Positions 36,912 through 48,673 of a DNA stretch of 64,000 nt are shown piece by piece; positions within the stretch are counted from its first letter, which is position 1, and the number at the start of each line of letters is the position of its first letter. Both the position numbers and the translations under genes were made by a program. This DNA is from Eutypa lata (Eukaryota > Ascomycota > Sordariomycetes > Xylariales > Diatrypaceae). Below the pieces are notes generated by a model. That model was not told where the DNA came from and searched no databases. It saw only the letters and a program-made list of their open reading frames with translations. The stretch spans positions 1,922,001 to 1,986,000 of the forward strand of contig JAKULF010000001.1 of the NCBI GenBank assembly GCA_022661535.1. The letters run 5' to 3'.

Positions 36912-38690
36912 ATGAAGACGCCCCACCAAAAAGACGACATCCTCTTCGTCGGCGCTACTGTCATTGACGGGAGCGGGGAGACTACGAGATACAAAGCAGA
37001 CGTTTTGGTGAGAGATGGCTATATCAAATCCATTAATCGCGACCAAGTTGGATCGGCGGCGGAAGTTGAGAACGCGCGCCAGCAGGGCGTCCGCGTCGTA
37101 GACTGCGAGGACGGGCGATGGACGCTCAGCCCGGGATTCATCGACATGCACGCGCACTCGGACCTCTCGTTGCTGCACACGCCGGATCACCTATCCAAGA
37201 TCACGCAGGGTGTGACGACCGAGGTGATCGGCCAGGACGGCATCTCCTACAGCCCGGTGACGACGGCGTCGCTGGCGCGGATCCGGGCGCAGATCGCGGG
37301 GTGGAACGGCAACCCGACGGACCCGCCGGACTTCTTCGACCGGTGGCGCTCCGTCCGCGAGTACCTCGACGTGCTCGACGCGGCGCGCATCGCCACCAAC
37401 GCCGCCTACCTCGTGCCCCAGGGGAACCTGCGCATCCTGGTCAAGGGGTGGGACTCGAGCCCCGCCACCCAGCCCGAGATCGACCGGATGATCGACCACC
37501 TGCACGTGGCGTTCCGCGAGGGCGGCGCCGTCGGCATGTCCTCCGGCCTGACGTACGTGCCAGGCATGTTCGCCGACGACGCCGAGCTCGCCCAGCTGTG
37601 CCGCGTCGTGCGCGGGTACGGCGGCTACTTCGCGCCCCACCACCGCTCCTACGGCAAGGGCGCCATGCAGGCCTACAGGGAGATGATCGACCTGGCGCGG
37701 AAGACGGGCGTGCGACTCCACCTGACCCACGCCACGCTGAACTTCTCCGAGAACGCCGGCCGCGCCGACGAGTTCCTCGCCATGCTCGATGCGGCCATCG
37801 CCGAGGGCGTCGACATCACGCTCGACACGTACCCGTACCTGCCGGGCTCGACGACGCTCGCGGCGCTCCTGCCCAGCTGGGTCTCGTCGGCGGACGACAA
37901 GCTGGCGATCCTGAGCGACCCGGCGCAGCTGGAGAGGATCCGCCACCAGGCCCTGGTCGAGGGCACGGATGGGTGCCACGGCTGCACGCTCAACTGGGAC
38001 ATCATCGAGATCAGCGGGGTGCAGGACGCGGGGCTCGCCGCCGGCACGGTGGGGAAGACCCTGGGCCAGATTGCGCGCGACCAGGGGGACAGGGACCCCT
38101 TCGATACGTTTGTCGACCTCCTGAAGAAGGACGACTTCGGCACCACCATCATGCAGCATGCCGGGCACGAGGGGAACGTGCGGCGCATCATGCGCCACGC
38201 GAAGCACACCGGCGGCTCCGACGGCATCCTGACGTCCACGAAGCCGCACCCGCGCGGCTGGGGCACGTTCCCCCGCTACCTGGGACATTACCACCGGGAT
38301 CTGGCGCAGGGGCGGTCGCGGCAGATCTACGGTCTGAAAACGAATGGTGGTGGTGATGCCGAGGCGACATTCGAGGACGTAGAACCCGAGAAGATCTTCG
38401 CGGGTGGCCTCGAGGAGGCCGTGGCGCATCTCACGGGCCGCGCGGCCGATATCGTGAGGTTGCGGGATCGGGGCCTGGTGAGGGAAGGGTATCGTGCTGA
38501 TTTGGTACTGTTCGATGCCGAGACTATCCGCGATGCGGCTACGTTTGCGGATCCTAAGCAGCCTGCTACGGGTATCAGGGCTGTGCTGGTAAACGGTGTG
38601 TTTGCGGTCGAGGAGGGGAAGGCGACTGGTGCGAGGGCGGGGAGGACGATCCGGTTGAAGGGGGAGAATGAGACGTTTGTAGTTGTCTGA
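36912..38690 (+). CDS. D-aminoacylase-type amidohydrolase, 592 aa
   Basis: Member of the metal-dependent amidohydrolase superfamily that includes N-acyl-D-amino-acid deacylases. The metal-binding HxH is in SPGFIDMHAHSD (H80, H82). Further motifs are VTTEVIGQDGISYSP, LHLTHATL, GGSDGILTSTKP and HPRGWGTFPRYLG, with a C-terminal beta-sandwich segment (VREGYRADLVLFDAETI) closing the composite fold. Bacterial D-aminoacylases often have Cys in the GNCG-like metal motif; here it reads GQDG at 107-110, so the metal site is of the other subtype. There are no introns in 1.8 kb and GC is high, which is compatible with ancient transfer from bacteria but also with retention in many fungi. No signal peptide, so cytosolic. 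Substrate not established. Confidence 0.85.
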   Translation: MKTPHQKDDILFVGATVIDGSGETTRYKADVLVRDGYIKSINRDQVGSAAEVENARQQGVRVVDCEDGRWTLSPGFIDMHAHSDLSLLHTPDHLSKITQGVTTEVIGQDGISYSPVTTASLARIRAQIAGWNGNPTDPPDFFDRWRSVREYLDVLDAARIATNAAYLVPQGNLRILVKGWDSSPATQPEIDRMIDHLHVAFREGGAVGMSSGLTYVPGMFADDAELAQLCRVVRGYGGYFAPHHRSYGKGAMQAYREMIDLARKTGVRLHLTHATLNFSENAGRADEFLAMLDAAIAEGVDITLDTYPYLPGSTTLAALLPSWVSSADDKLAILSDPAQLERIRHQALVEGTDGCHGCTLNWDIIEISGVQDAGLAAGTVGKTLGQIARDQGDRDPFDTFVDLLKKDDFGTTIMQHAGHEGNVRRIMRHAKHTGGSDGILTSTKPHPRGWGTFPRYLGHYHRDLAQGRSRQIYGLKTNGGGDAEATFEDVEPEKIFAGGLEEAVAHLTGRAADIVRLRDRGLVREGYRADLVLFDAETIRDAATFADPKQPATGIRAVLVNGVFAVEEGKATGARAGRTIRLKGENETFVVV

Positions 38691-39219
38691 TTATGAGGGT
38701 TTGCGAGTATGAGGATGGGAAGGTGCTTGTTGACTGTTAGTAGCAGTTATGTTAGTGCTAGTTATCTAACCTCATAAGAAGCTATTAACAGGTATCTTTT
38801 CGTCTATAGATGGTGTTAAGGTGTTGAAAGCTAGGTATATTGAGGCCGTGTTTGATCAATAGTTAGTCAAACATGAGATCAACCCCTTGGTTGCATTGCC
38901 AGAGAGATTCCACGTGCCTCTATACAAGCCTCTTTTACGAACAGAACATATTGCGGTGATTTAAGTCAGAATAAGTGAAACGACAATCTTTGAGCACACT
39001 AATATTTCCCTGAATCCGATGGCCGTCATGAAATAGTAATGTCGCTCCTCATTAACAAGATAGTCTGTTACATATAGATAAAGTTTGATTCTTTATACTT
39101 CTATGCCTGATCCTTATATACATATGTAGATTAGGGGCGTCGCTAATTCCTTGAACAAGGCATATGGAGCAACCCCTCTCCCGGAATGCTCCCCCCCAAA
39201 TCATCATCTACCTAATAAT
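38691..39219. other. Convergent intergenic region
   Basis: 3' ends of the amidohydrolase (plus) and the lactonase-type protein (minus) face each other here. Nothing else seen. Confidence 0.5.
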
Positions 39220-40783
39220 CTACTCATCAAACAAAACATAATTCGGCCCATTCCCGTCGCCCTCGCCCACGGTAGCCCAAGCGACCACCCTGCCCAGCTC
39301 GCCCGTCTCGACGTCCCGCTCGTACACCACGACGCGGTTGTCGTCCTGCAGGGCCGACGCCACGAGGGTGCCGTCCCGGTTCAGCGAGAACCCGCGCGGG
39401 TTGCGCCCGCCCGCCGCCGCCTCCTGCTCCACCCGCGTCAGCTCCCCGCTCTCCTGGTCGATCGCGAACGACACGATCGGGTCCGACACGATTTCCGTCG
39501 CGTTGGTGCTGTTCCCACCGAAGCTCGGGATCTTCAGCAGGTTCTCGCCGCGCGAGGATACGAGCACGAATTTGTTGTCGGGCTGGTTTTGGTTGGTGGG
39601 GGTTAGTAAATATTTTTCATTCCCATTTTTGTTTTCATCTGATTTCTTTTGGGACAGAGAGTAGGGCGACAGCGCTTAGGTATAAAACTCTACGGGCTAA
39701 ATTGTAATGGAATGACCGGTTGGGGGGGGTAGGTAAGGAGGTAAGCAAATAGGCAGGAAGACCTACCGAAATCTCGAGCTCAGCCGCCTTCGTCCCATTC
39801 GGCACGTGGCCCCCCTCCCCATGCGTGCTGATATCGAAGAGCTGCTCGAAGAGCGGAGCGGCGGTCTCCTGGCCGTCCTCGTCCTCGTACGAGACCCTGT
39901 AGCCGGTGATGGTGTTGGACAGCTCGTTGGCGAGGTAGAAGAAGGTCTGGTTGTCGGCGGTGACGGCGAACTCGCCGTGGCGCGGCCCGTTGCCCGGGAC
40001 CGCCTTCACCGGCTCCAGTTCCACCCACTTGATCGTCTCCGGCACGATCGAGTACACGTGCAGCGTGTCTGCCCCTAGGTCTGGCACGATGATGAACTGG
40101 CCCGTCGGGTCCAGCACCGCGTCGTGCAGGTGCGGCACGTCCTGCCGGTCCGGCACCGGTCCCGGCTCCGGCATCTCGTACGTCTCGTTCTGCGAGAGCC
40201 CCACTTGCGTCACCTCTCCGACTGAGAAGGTGCTGAATGTGGATGTGTCGCTGGTTGGGTACGTTGAGCGTTAGTAACTACGATTTGAACACCTTCGTAT
40301 TTACTTTTACTCTTGGGAACGCCAGTTCACGTCGCGAATGTTTCATTCCCTCGGTGGGTATGCGAAAAACCACCACCGCAATATTAGAGACCCGGCCTAA
40401 GAGAAACAAACTCACTAATGCGCCACAGCCAATCCGCTCTTACCAGGCCCGTACAGCGTCGAGCTAACGGGGCTCTTGAGGACGGGGATGATGTCCAGAG
40501 TCGCGAGGGTGCCATTGGCCGTCGTCTTGAAGGACGTGATGGACGAGTTGCCGCTCCAGCCCTCGTTCAGGCAGTACAGGACCTTGTCGGCCTTGTTGAG
40601 GGTCAACCATGTCGGCTCGGAGCCGCAGTCGAGCGACTTCGACAGGGTCGTGAGCTTGCCGCCCTCGACGTTCAGGTCCAGCGTCGTCACCGCGTGGTCG
40701 TTGTACGATGTCGCGTACAGGAAGACGGCCGACGACGGCGCTGCTGCTGCTAGGAGCAGCGATAGGAGGTTGCCTCGGAACAT
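39220..40783 (-). CDS. Secreted lactonase-type seven-bladed propeller protein, 404 aa
   Basis: Exons 40416-40783, 39767-40250 and 39220-39582 join in phase with donors GTGAGT and GTAGGT; both introns carry ACTAAC branch sequences. Residues 1-19 form a signal peptide (MFRGNLLSLLLAAAAPSSA). The body shows repeated propeller strands: FLYATSYNDHAVTTLDLN, PHLHDAVLDPTGQFIIVPDLGAD, GPRHGEFAVTADNQTFFYLANELSNT, VLVSSRGENLL and GRNPRGFSLNRDGTLVASALQDDN. This is the 3-carboxy-cis,cis-muconate lactonising enzyme / 6-phosphogluconolactonase-like fold. Secreted fungal members are of uncertain substrate; a sugar or aromatic lactone is possible. The gene looks intact. Confidence 0.85.
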
Positions 40784-42266
40784 GATGGGCTGTTTGTCTG
40801 TCTAGAGTCTGACTGTCTACCTCGTCACGACTAGGTGGGTAATGAGAGACTAGGACTAGGACTGTGCTGGAGAAAGAAAATCAAGTAGGACCCCGGAACG
40901 TGGTACTTAAAATCGAGGAGGAGGGTGTCTTAATACCACGTTGACCATACCCCAGTCGAGAGCTTAGGGGACGCGCTAACTAGGATGTAATGCAATATAT
41001 TTACGACAATCTACACGGAACAGGCACAGAATACAATACCTATAACTACATAGACAGATACTGCCATTTCCCCACAAAGCCGCTACCAAATATCCCGATT
41101 CGAATACCCCTGAATACTAGAGGCTAGTTCGTGGTCTTCCCCCCCCCAAATTCTGGTCTCAAGAACGCTATCCTACCTCAGCATTTCGTGATGGGGGACC
41201 CCCTTATATAGTCCCGGAGCGATGCGGCCCGCCGGCTTTAGCTTCCGTGTCCTGCATTTCCCGATTCGGCATCTTGGCGGGACTAAACAGCCGCCGGTAA
41301 ATGGTCGACCTGTTTTTCCTTCTTCTTTTTTCTTTCAAACCTTGGAATGCATCTCGGATAGCGGCAGTATCGAGCAAGGGGACAAACAAGGTAAGCGATC
41401 TAGGTATTAGTGTTGAGATCCCCAGAGGCGGAGTTATCGTCCAAGCTAAGGTTCTTGTTCCTGCAGCTAACTATAACCCACCAAGTCCTGCTCCTACAAG
41501 GTCCCACCCCTGTCCGGTCTTTCGGACGGAATCAATATCCCATTGGTGGGGCGAGCACAGGACCGAGGCACGAGGATAGTCGCATGCACGATATAATGGT
41601 GGTGATTGAGGAAACACGTTGCATGAAAAGAAGGGAAAATATCTACCAAGATGCTAATGCAAACACGTAAACGTCTCTTAAGTAATGATATAAGTTAAAT
41701 ATTGGTATTGATTTGAGAAGTGGAAGCTATTGAGAGACTGGATGTCATCTGATGAAGGGACATAGAAGGAACCATCTACCTCCACCAAGGAAACCAGTTT
41801 ATGGACGACATTATACAACTGTATACATAGTCTCCCCACTGAAGTAGTGAGAAATTAATTGCAAAGGCACAAAATGTTAAAATTTATTCTCGGAAGTCAT
41901 GTCTGTTCAGCTGTCTTGCTTAAGATATGTATGAAGGAATTCTGGAATAGGTATATTCTTATAAACTGTAGTCTGGGTCTTCTATAGACTTGAAGTCTAG
42001 CGTAATACGAGTCAATCAAAGGGCTATCTCATTAATTTCACATTGGTTAGTAACGAATAGTCGCCACGAGGGCAGTCAAGCAAACAGCTTCCTAGAGTTG
42101 ACCATGATTCCCTCATCCACCACAAAACTCCAAACACCAGTGCATATAGCAAGTGTAAGCCCATTACCCGAGCCATGCTACTACTTTTAAGTATGTAAGA
42201 CCCCTCCAAACGGAACAATCCTGTATCTAAGTATATTTCCCACCCACCCTCAGTCCCTCCCTCCCT
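40784..42266. other. Intergenic DNA
   Basis: About 1.5 kb with no convincing gene. Overlapping plus frames between 41,222 and 41,670 lack domain signs. Confidence 0.5.
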
Positions 42267-43085
42267 TCACTTCGGCGCATCCGTAAGCGGCACATACCTG
42301 ACCCCATACAGCTTCTTCTTCTCAATCCTGCCATCCTCATCCTTATCCACGGTCCAGATATACTGATCGAAGCCATCCTCATCACTGACAGGGATGAACA
42401 TGCGTCCAGGGCTCCTCAGCTGCCGCACGAGCTCCTCATGCAGCTCCGCGGCCGCAGCCCCGACGTGGATGGCGTCCCAGCCCCCGGCCTGGTCCTTATT
42501 CTCGCTCCGGGCGTCCTCGGCGTCGCGGGCCGGCCCACCCACGCCGGGCTTGCTGTCGGACGTCGGCTCCGCCCACCCCTTCCTCCCGTCGCCGACGCGG
42601 AACCGCACGCGTCCGGAGTCGAGCAGATCGCGCCCCTCGGCTGACTTGCGCATGTTCGCCTCGCCGAGCTCCTTCAGCGCCGAGATGTGCTCGATGCCCA
42701 CGACGACGCCGTCCGAGCCTACCAGCTCCGCTAGCACGTGCGTCAGGTAGCCGCTGCCGCTGCCGATGTCGAGGACGCGGCGGGGGCGCCGGGGCTGGCC
42801 CACGATGCTGGGTACGCCTTCTGCGCTTTGCTTGGGCTCGTCGTCGGTTCGGGGCAGTAGGAAGGGTAGGAGCGACTCGACGGCGCTGGCGTGCATGTGC
42901 GGGGCGCTGATGGTGGCCGAGTGCCCGATCGATTGCGGACGGTCTTCGTAGGGGGACGAGGGCGCGTAGTGGACGCGGTCGACGCGGAGGAAGGCCGCTT
43001 TCACGAGCGGTTGCGTGATTAGCTTGTTTTTCCAGAGGTTCTCGATCAGGGTCTCGTTCGAGGTCCCCGAGCTGCGCCACGCCAT
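42267..43085 (-). CDS. Protein-L-isoaspartate O-methyltransferase
   Basis: Repairs L-isoaspartyl sites in aged proteins by S-adenosylmethionine-dependent methylation. The N-terminal family signature is VDRVHYAPSSPYEDRPQSIG, followed by ATISAPHMHASAVE. The SAM-binding motif is RVLDIGSGSGYLTHVLAELVG, then a GDGRKGW loop and WDAIHVGAAAAELHEELV. I chose the ATG at 43085 (MAWRSSG...), which gives 272 aa and aligns with the usual start. An in-frame ATG at 43187 would add 34 residues, basic and poor in acidic residues (KLIIPRRLWAILQHIRL), which could serve as a mitochondrial presequence. Against the human enzyme there is an insertion of Asp/Lys/Gly-rich residues before WDAIHVG. Intact. Confidence 0.92.
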   Translation of the reverse strand: MAWRSSGTSNETLIENLWKNKLITQPLVKAAFLRVDRVHYAPSSPYEDRPQSIGHSATISAPHMHASAVESLLPFLLPRTDDEPKQSAEGVPSIVGQPRRPRRVLDIGSGSGYLTHVLAELVGSDGVVVGIEHISALKELGEANMRKSAEGRDLLDSGRVRFRVGDGRKGWAEPTSDSKPGVGGPARDAEDARSENKDQAGGWDAIHVGAAAAELHEELVRQLRSPGRMFIPVSDEDGFDQYIWTVDKDEDGRIEKKKLYGVRYVPLTDAPK

Positions 43086-43756
43086 GTTGGTGATGGATCG
43101 TGTTGACGTCGATGACGTTGGGTTTGGAAGTCGGATGTGTTGGAGGATTGCCCAGAGGCGGCGGGGAATTATGAGTTTCGGATGCACTTTGATGGTAGGT
43201 AGGTGTTTGTGAATTTGGCAGAGTGTATGCAGGTATGTATGTAGGGTTTCTTCTGGTTTGTATGTATTTATGCAGCGCAGCTTGCTGTGTCAAAAGTATT
43301 AATAGTCGGAATAGGAAAGAAGGTTAACGTGGATAAGTCATTAGTTGGGAGGATTGTATTGCTACAAAGAAATTGAAGGCGAAGTTAGAACTGTATGGAT
43401 TTCCTGGATGATGATTATTCGATATTTACATCCAGTAGCTTAATGTTCGCAACGTTTACTAGGTACATACTTTTGCTACATCATGACATAAACGAATGGT
43501 CAAGTTGACGTTATTTACTTAGCACAAGGAGGGGCTGTCCTTACTTATTGAACGTGGGGTAAAGTTCCACTGGGCATGTGAAACTGTTTAGTGCCTCCTC
43601 CCCGCCCCCCGCCTTGATGATTCAGTGACAATTTAGAGTCAGATAATGCTGAATTGCTCCATATTTGATTATCAGGTAGGTACTTTAATTAGTGAGAGTA
43701 GTGATTCGACGATGTTTTGATATTATTAGTATAATACGAAGTACAACCAAAGGACT
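43086..43756. other. Intergenic DNA
   Basis: Upstream of the methyltransferase and downstream of the ankyrin gene. Apart from the possible N-terminal extension to 43187, nothing seen. Confidence 0.5.
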
Positions 43757-45924
43757 TTAACCAAGTGTCATAGCGGCAATTTCCCTCCTCCCTGTCTCTA
43801 TCTCATCATTAACACCACCATCATCGTATTCTTCTTCTTCCTCTTCCTCATCCTCTTCCACCCCCATCTCATCCTCACTCGTAGAGGTTTCATCCCTTTC
43901 CTCAGAAATAATACGACGCATCTCGGCCTTTATATCTACACCGTTCTCCTTCATTTGTATCACTTCACTAACGGTGCATTGGTTATGGCGGCAAATAACA
44001 TCAGCATCCTCCAGGGAGATACCTCGTTCCCATAAAGCTTCCCCTTCTTCCTGGGTGATACCAAACGAGTTGATGCGCCCGAAAAAGCTATCTTTTTCCT
44101 GCTGTTTCTTTTGAGCCTTGCGCTCTTCGCGCTGGCGATCGTAAATTTCTTGTAACATTGCTTCAATACTTTCTCCGGACTTCCCGTCTTTGTGTCCCTG
44201 AACGACCGCGCGACTTATCTCATTTCCACAGGCCGCGGGATCAGCTCCGTTTTCTAGCAATAGGGCGACGACATCTGGCCGATGGCCGAGTGTTAGCGAA
44301 ACTGGCGTATCGCCATCCCTGTTTTGCCGATTGATATCACAACGGCGCTTCTCTGTAAGGAGACTCATTAATTCAAGTGGTAGGGAATTCGATAACGCGG
44401 CACTGTGAAGTGCTGCGTGCCCAACGTTTGGAATCTGGTAGTCCTGCCCTACGTTCGTATCCTCTTCATGAAATGGTTCTAAGCCAATGTCGCGTTCGAT
44501 CAGCCATCGAAGCGTGTGCAAGTTCTTCCCACGGCACCTTTCAATAGCATCTTGAACGCAGCTCTTCGAGCAACCCTGGCTCATGTTAGGATATTTGTCA
44601 AAGATGACTTTGGTGCAATCCCAAAACTCATCATTTGACATCGTGAGTGAAAGTCCACAGCATATACGACCGCTGTAAAGCCAGACGTCGAAAGGCACGC
44701 CCTCCGAAATCAGGCGCCGGGCATTCAACGCAGCTTCAAATTGCAAAGCCCATTCCAGAGCGCCGCGGTTCTGTGAATCGCGATGCATGACATTGGCTCC
44801 GCGCTGGGTGAAAATATCAATGATCTCTCTGTTATCAGCCCGAGATACTGCCCACATAAGCGGCGAGCTGTCCTGGATCTGCGGGGAGGTGCAATTTACA
44901 TCTGCTCCCTTTTCTAGCAAGATCTTGACAACTTCCACCATCCCCATGAAAGCTGCAAGGTGGAGAGGGGGCACTACGTAGTCATGCTTTGGTCTACTCC
45001 CATCCTGGTTGCGAACTCGTTGGCGATCTGAATGATCGACGTAGGCATCATCGTAGTAATCAGCCAGAAATATAGCCGCATCCAGATGACCTCTGAGAAT
45101 AGCCAATCCAAGGGCATTTAAGGCGAAAGGGTAATCGGGGTCCAAGATATCATACCCTATGGGAATGAAACGAAGACGTGGGTTTATATGACGGAACACC
45201 TCCCTGAGCGCTCGCGGCGGCATGCACTTATATCCCGAAACAGCATTGATAGCGCATCCGTTCGTAGCTAATAAGCGCAGGACTTCCGTATGGCCGTACA
45301 TCGCGGCTAGGTGAACGGGTGCGTGGAGTATAATCGGATTTGGAAAATCCATGTATCCAGACCATGTATACTTAGCCACCTTGATCGCTTTATCAGCTGT
45401 TACCACCGTCCCGGTCAACGCCGCCCACTGGAGAATAGTAAGTTGGCGGCGCGGCGGCATGCGCTCCCGAGGGGACCCAGGGGGGGGCTCCAGGTCCTCA
45501 TCATCGTCGTTATTATCTGACGAGCTGTCCCGGTAGGGCCCAGAACTCTGGTCGGGAAAGCCCCCGGTGAACGGAGTCCAGGGCAGTTCCCAGCTTACGT
45601 AGAGCTGGTCGCAGAGAGACTCGAATGGGTGTTGGAGGCCTTCGTTCTCGTCCGCGTAATGCTTTGCTTTCAAGATGTCGGTTCGGAACACTTCCGACTC
45701 GAGCCGGGCCCGGAGACTGAACCTGGTCATGCAGAGCGCAAAGACGTCGATGGAGTCGTCGAGGAAGTCCCTCGCTACCTGCAAGAAAACATCGTTGGGG
45801 AGTTTCTGGCATAAGATGGGTTAGCCCTTGGGATGTTTGTAAACAAGTGGAAAGGCTCATTCACCTGGTCATTCCCAGTAGTATCTTCAACTTTCACGTC
45901 CGGAAGGCTCAAATTTTCAGTCAT
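43757..45924 (-). CDS. Ankyrin-repeat protein with F-box-like N-terminus, 702 aa
   Basis: Exon 1 is 45865-45924 (MTENLSLPDV...) and exon 2 is 43757-45805, joined in phase 0 at CAG/GTGAAT and TGCCAG. Exon 2 opens KLPNDVFLQVARDFLDD, which looks like an F-box helix pair. Ankyrin repeats follow, for example APVHLAAMYGHTEVLRLLAT, PPLHLAAFMGMVEVVKILLE and GDTPVSLTLGHRPDVVALLL. A Lys/Glu/Gln helix (QREERKAQKKQQEKDSF) and an acidic tail with a run of glutamates end the protein. By analogy it may be a substrate adaptor of an SCF-type ubiquitin ligase or an F-box-like scaffold; this is inference. No NACHT or HET domain is present. Intact. Confidence 0.82.
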
Positions 45925-46101
45925 ATTCACAAATGTCAAGTTAGTATTAACGGTGTTGACAGATTCTCTGTGTAGGTAAGTGTAGATTAAACACCTCGAG
46001 GCCAATGTTAGGTATCATTCTCTTAGAGAGGCTTCATAAACGCATTTCACAAAGGAATCGACTACATCATCATGGAATCCAGACTCTTTGTCTTGAGCTA
46101 T

Positions 46102-46560
46102 TCAAGGCATGCTCGAGATATCGTCAGTGAGGTAATTTGACACTTCTTTGAAGAAGTCACTAGCGGTATCCTTTTTGAAAAGAGTGTCTTTTTGCACTCT
46201 GCTAACATAGGTATATGTTAACTGTATCTCACATTTCGAATCACTGGTATTCAATGCGATGACCTCTTTATGACTACTATCCTCAACCCCATTGTAGGAG
46301 TAGTTATAGCTCGGTCTATTCCGTACATATCTGCGAGATCTGTCTTCTAGAACGCTCCCCTTGCCTCCCCGGCCAATTGAACCTGATGTTTCGAGGTGAC
46401 AGATGTTAGGCTCACTATAGCTACTAGTTAACCAGAAGATCACCAACAAGCTTTTAGCAGACGTGTAAACTTACGTCTCCACTGGCGTGGTCAGAATAGT
46501 ATTGTGAGGCAGCACGATCAACAAGAAAAACTAAGTTTAATACTTCGAGACAAGAGTTCA
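46102..46560 (-). CDS. Doubtful small gene, 5' exon uncertain
   Basis: A minus-strand frame of up to 115 codons ends at 46102 (body SGSIGRGGKGSVLEDRS...YTYVSRVQKDTLF). About 46,560 begins a possible first exon (MNSCLEVLNLVFLVDRAAS) followed by a GTAAGT donor at about 46,474. The phases do not join neatly with the available acceptors. No family recognised. Confidence 0.2.
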
Positions 46561-48673
46561 TATTAGAATTTGCCAAGTGAGGATTCATTCATCTTCTTGG
46601 ATGTGACATCCGGAATATATCTATGATTATGTGATGAACCCACAAATTAGACAATCCGATCTCCTTCCAAAAATGGCGGCGCCAACATCCACTTGGGGCT
46701 GAAGAAGGCAACGTCATCTACAAACCAAGACGTTCTTGGTAAGAGTGGATTATACGAATCCCGCATGCGGGTAAGCAACTGCACGTGAGTATCTATTTTG
46801 GGTCTGACATTAGTACTACCTATACATTCTTGTGTCGTGAAATGTGCTGCCATACTTCGATACGATAACTATGCTGGTTGTTTACTAGCTCTCATTTTGT
46901 ATATTATTTATTTCCGGATTGATTACGGTATATTTCCTTTGTGTATGTACTGTTTAGAAATCCGTATAATCCATGACATTACTATATACGTAATTGTCGA
47001 CTTGTCCTTGTGTTATAACCAAGTAGTTGATTGACCTGCCTAGCCATATAGTGAGATTACACGAGGAATTAGAATGATTTGTATATAGTTTCGTCGATTT
47101 AGCTCTTCGTAGTATGCCTAAGGCTATGTTTCATGATATTTAATCTCGTGAACGTATACTCATCTCGTTCACCGCTGTCTAATAGTCTCCACATATTCAA
47201 GAAATTTCTTCAAAAAGTATTCAAAGTTAAGAACGTAATTGTAATACCTAACTATATTCCCGTTGCTTCCCAAGAAATCAAAATGAAACGACCATAACTT
47301 CTTCTATATTGAAGTAGTTGGGGTAGTCAGGCCAGTGTTCGGATGCCATCATTATTGCGCCAGCAAAGGGGTATTAACTGTTGCCGATCATTTGTTAATG
47401 TTGATTCCTCAACGTCCGCTGCGTACGGTAGTTGTGACGCCGGCTAGATTAACTTGTTACACTGTCTTCTCAACACCAATATAGTTCATTCCCATCAAAA
47501 CCTACTGGGTCGCAGATTCAGGATAGCTTTCCATACCAATGTATACTGCCTCTGACATGTGATGAATGCAGGAACAAAGGTGAGGCCATGTTGCACGAGA
47601 TATTTACATCATACGGTAGTTGTTATAGATAATACCAAAAGCCGTCAACTCGGCGCCGGGGTTGAAATTAATATGACATCGCTTTGACATCGCTGACCAC
47701 CCACCTACACTTCAGCCCTACGCCAAGCCTTGCTATAAACGCCGTTCAAGCGACCACTAACTATCTCAGTTAGTTAGAGGTTCAAAGTGATATAAGTCTA
47801 GCTAAAGAGATCTAAATAGATAGCTAGTCTGGGTTTTGGAGTCTAGATAAATTTCCAAGCCGATTGACTTAGTAATTTCCCGGCGAATTCCCACTTGGCC
47901 GGGACGATCCAGTCTTTATTAGTTATTCGGTTATTTTCGTACCACGGCCCCCATGTCGACGAAACACCGCCGGTGGGTCTAGGAACCAGGCTCCGGGGTC
48001 GCACGCTAGCCGTGTAGTGTAGTTCGCACGATGCCGTTCCCGGCAGGAGGCTCAAAGCCGTTTGGGTGTCGCCAAGCTTGGGACGAGTAAGCACTTCGGA
48101 CAGCAGCTCCACAGCAGTAGAGGCTATTAGGAAGGAAATGGCATTCCTCCCTTACGTATATGAGCGACGGCCCTTTAATGAGGGCCCTGGTCTCGAGTAG
48201 ATGTTTGAAACGCACGTTGTTGGTAATGACCTCTAAGCCCGATTCGCTACCCACAGCTTCCTTTCTGGACGCCTGGTATTACGGCATATCCCATGGCAGC
48301 GCCTTGACCTGACTGACATGGTAGGTGTACCGATCGATCAAGGGTGGAAGCCAAGATCATCGATTCATCGATGTCATGATGTTGGTGCGTAAAATCTTAG
48401 GTCTCTTGAGAATACAAAATGAGGTTCGCCGCAGCTCCCAGTTCCTTTGAGTCTCGTCCTTGTGAGTTTTAGACTTATCTCTCATTTCCATCCTCAAGTT
48501 TATATTTTCATTCATTTCAATCGATATACGATTAATCTGCTTTCTTTTCTAAACCTGCCCACCTACACCTAAGCGTCAACTGTCTAGTTTTCCTCCTTCT
48601 ATATTTGAATCCAGACTCGACGACATCTATACCCGTGAGACTGCAAAGAACTTACATCTTCAAATCCGTCAAC
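46561..48673. other. Intergenic DNA upstream of the AA9 gene
   Basis: About 2.1 kb without a recognisable gene. The last 200 bases, rich in pyrimidines, look like a fungal promoter and leader. Confidence 0.5.

Noticed and set aside
37118..38429. 412-codon frames on both strands over the amidohydrolase
   Set aside because: GC-driven shadow frames. Only the 36912-38690 frame carries the amidohydrolase motifs.
42496..43293. 265-codon minus-strand frame overlapping the methyltransferase
   Set aside because: Off-frame reading of the same gene, low-complexity Arg/Pro-rich.
48605..48673. Upstream in-frame ATG for the AA9 enzyme
   Set aside because: It would bury the signal peptide 23 residues inside the protein. 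The ATG at 48674 gives a normal secretion signal and an N-terminal histidine.
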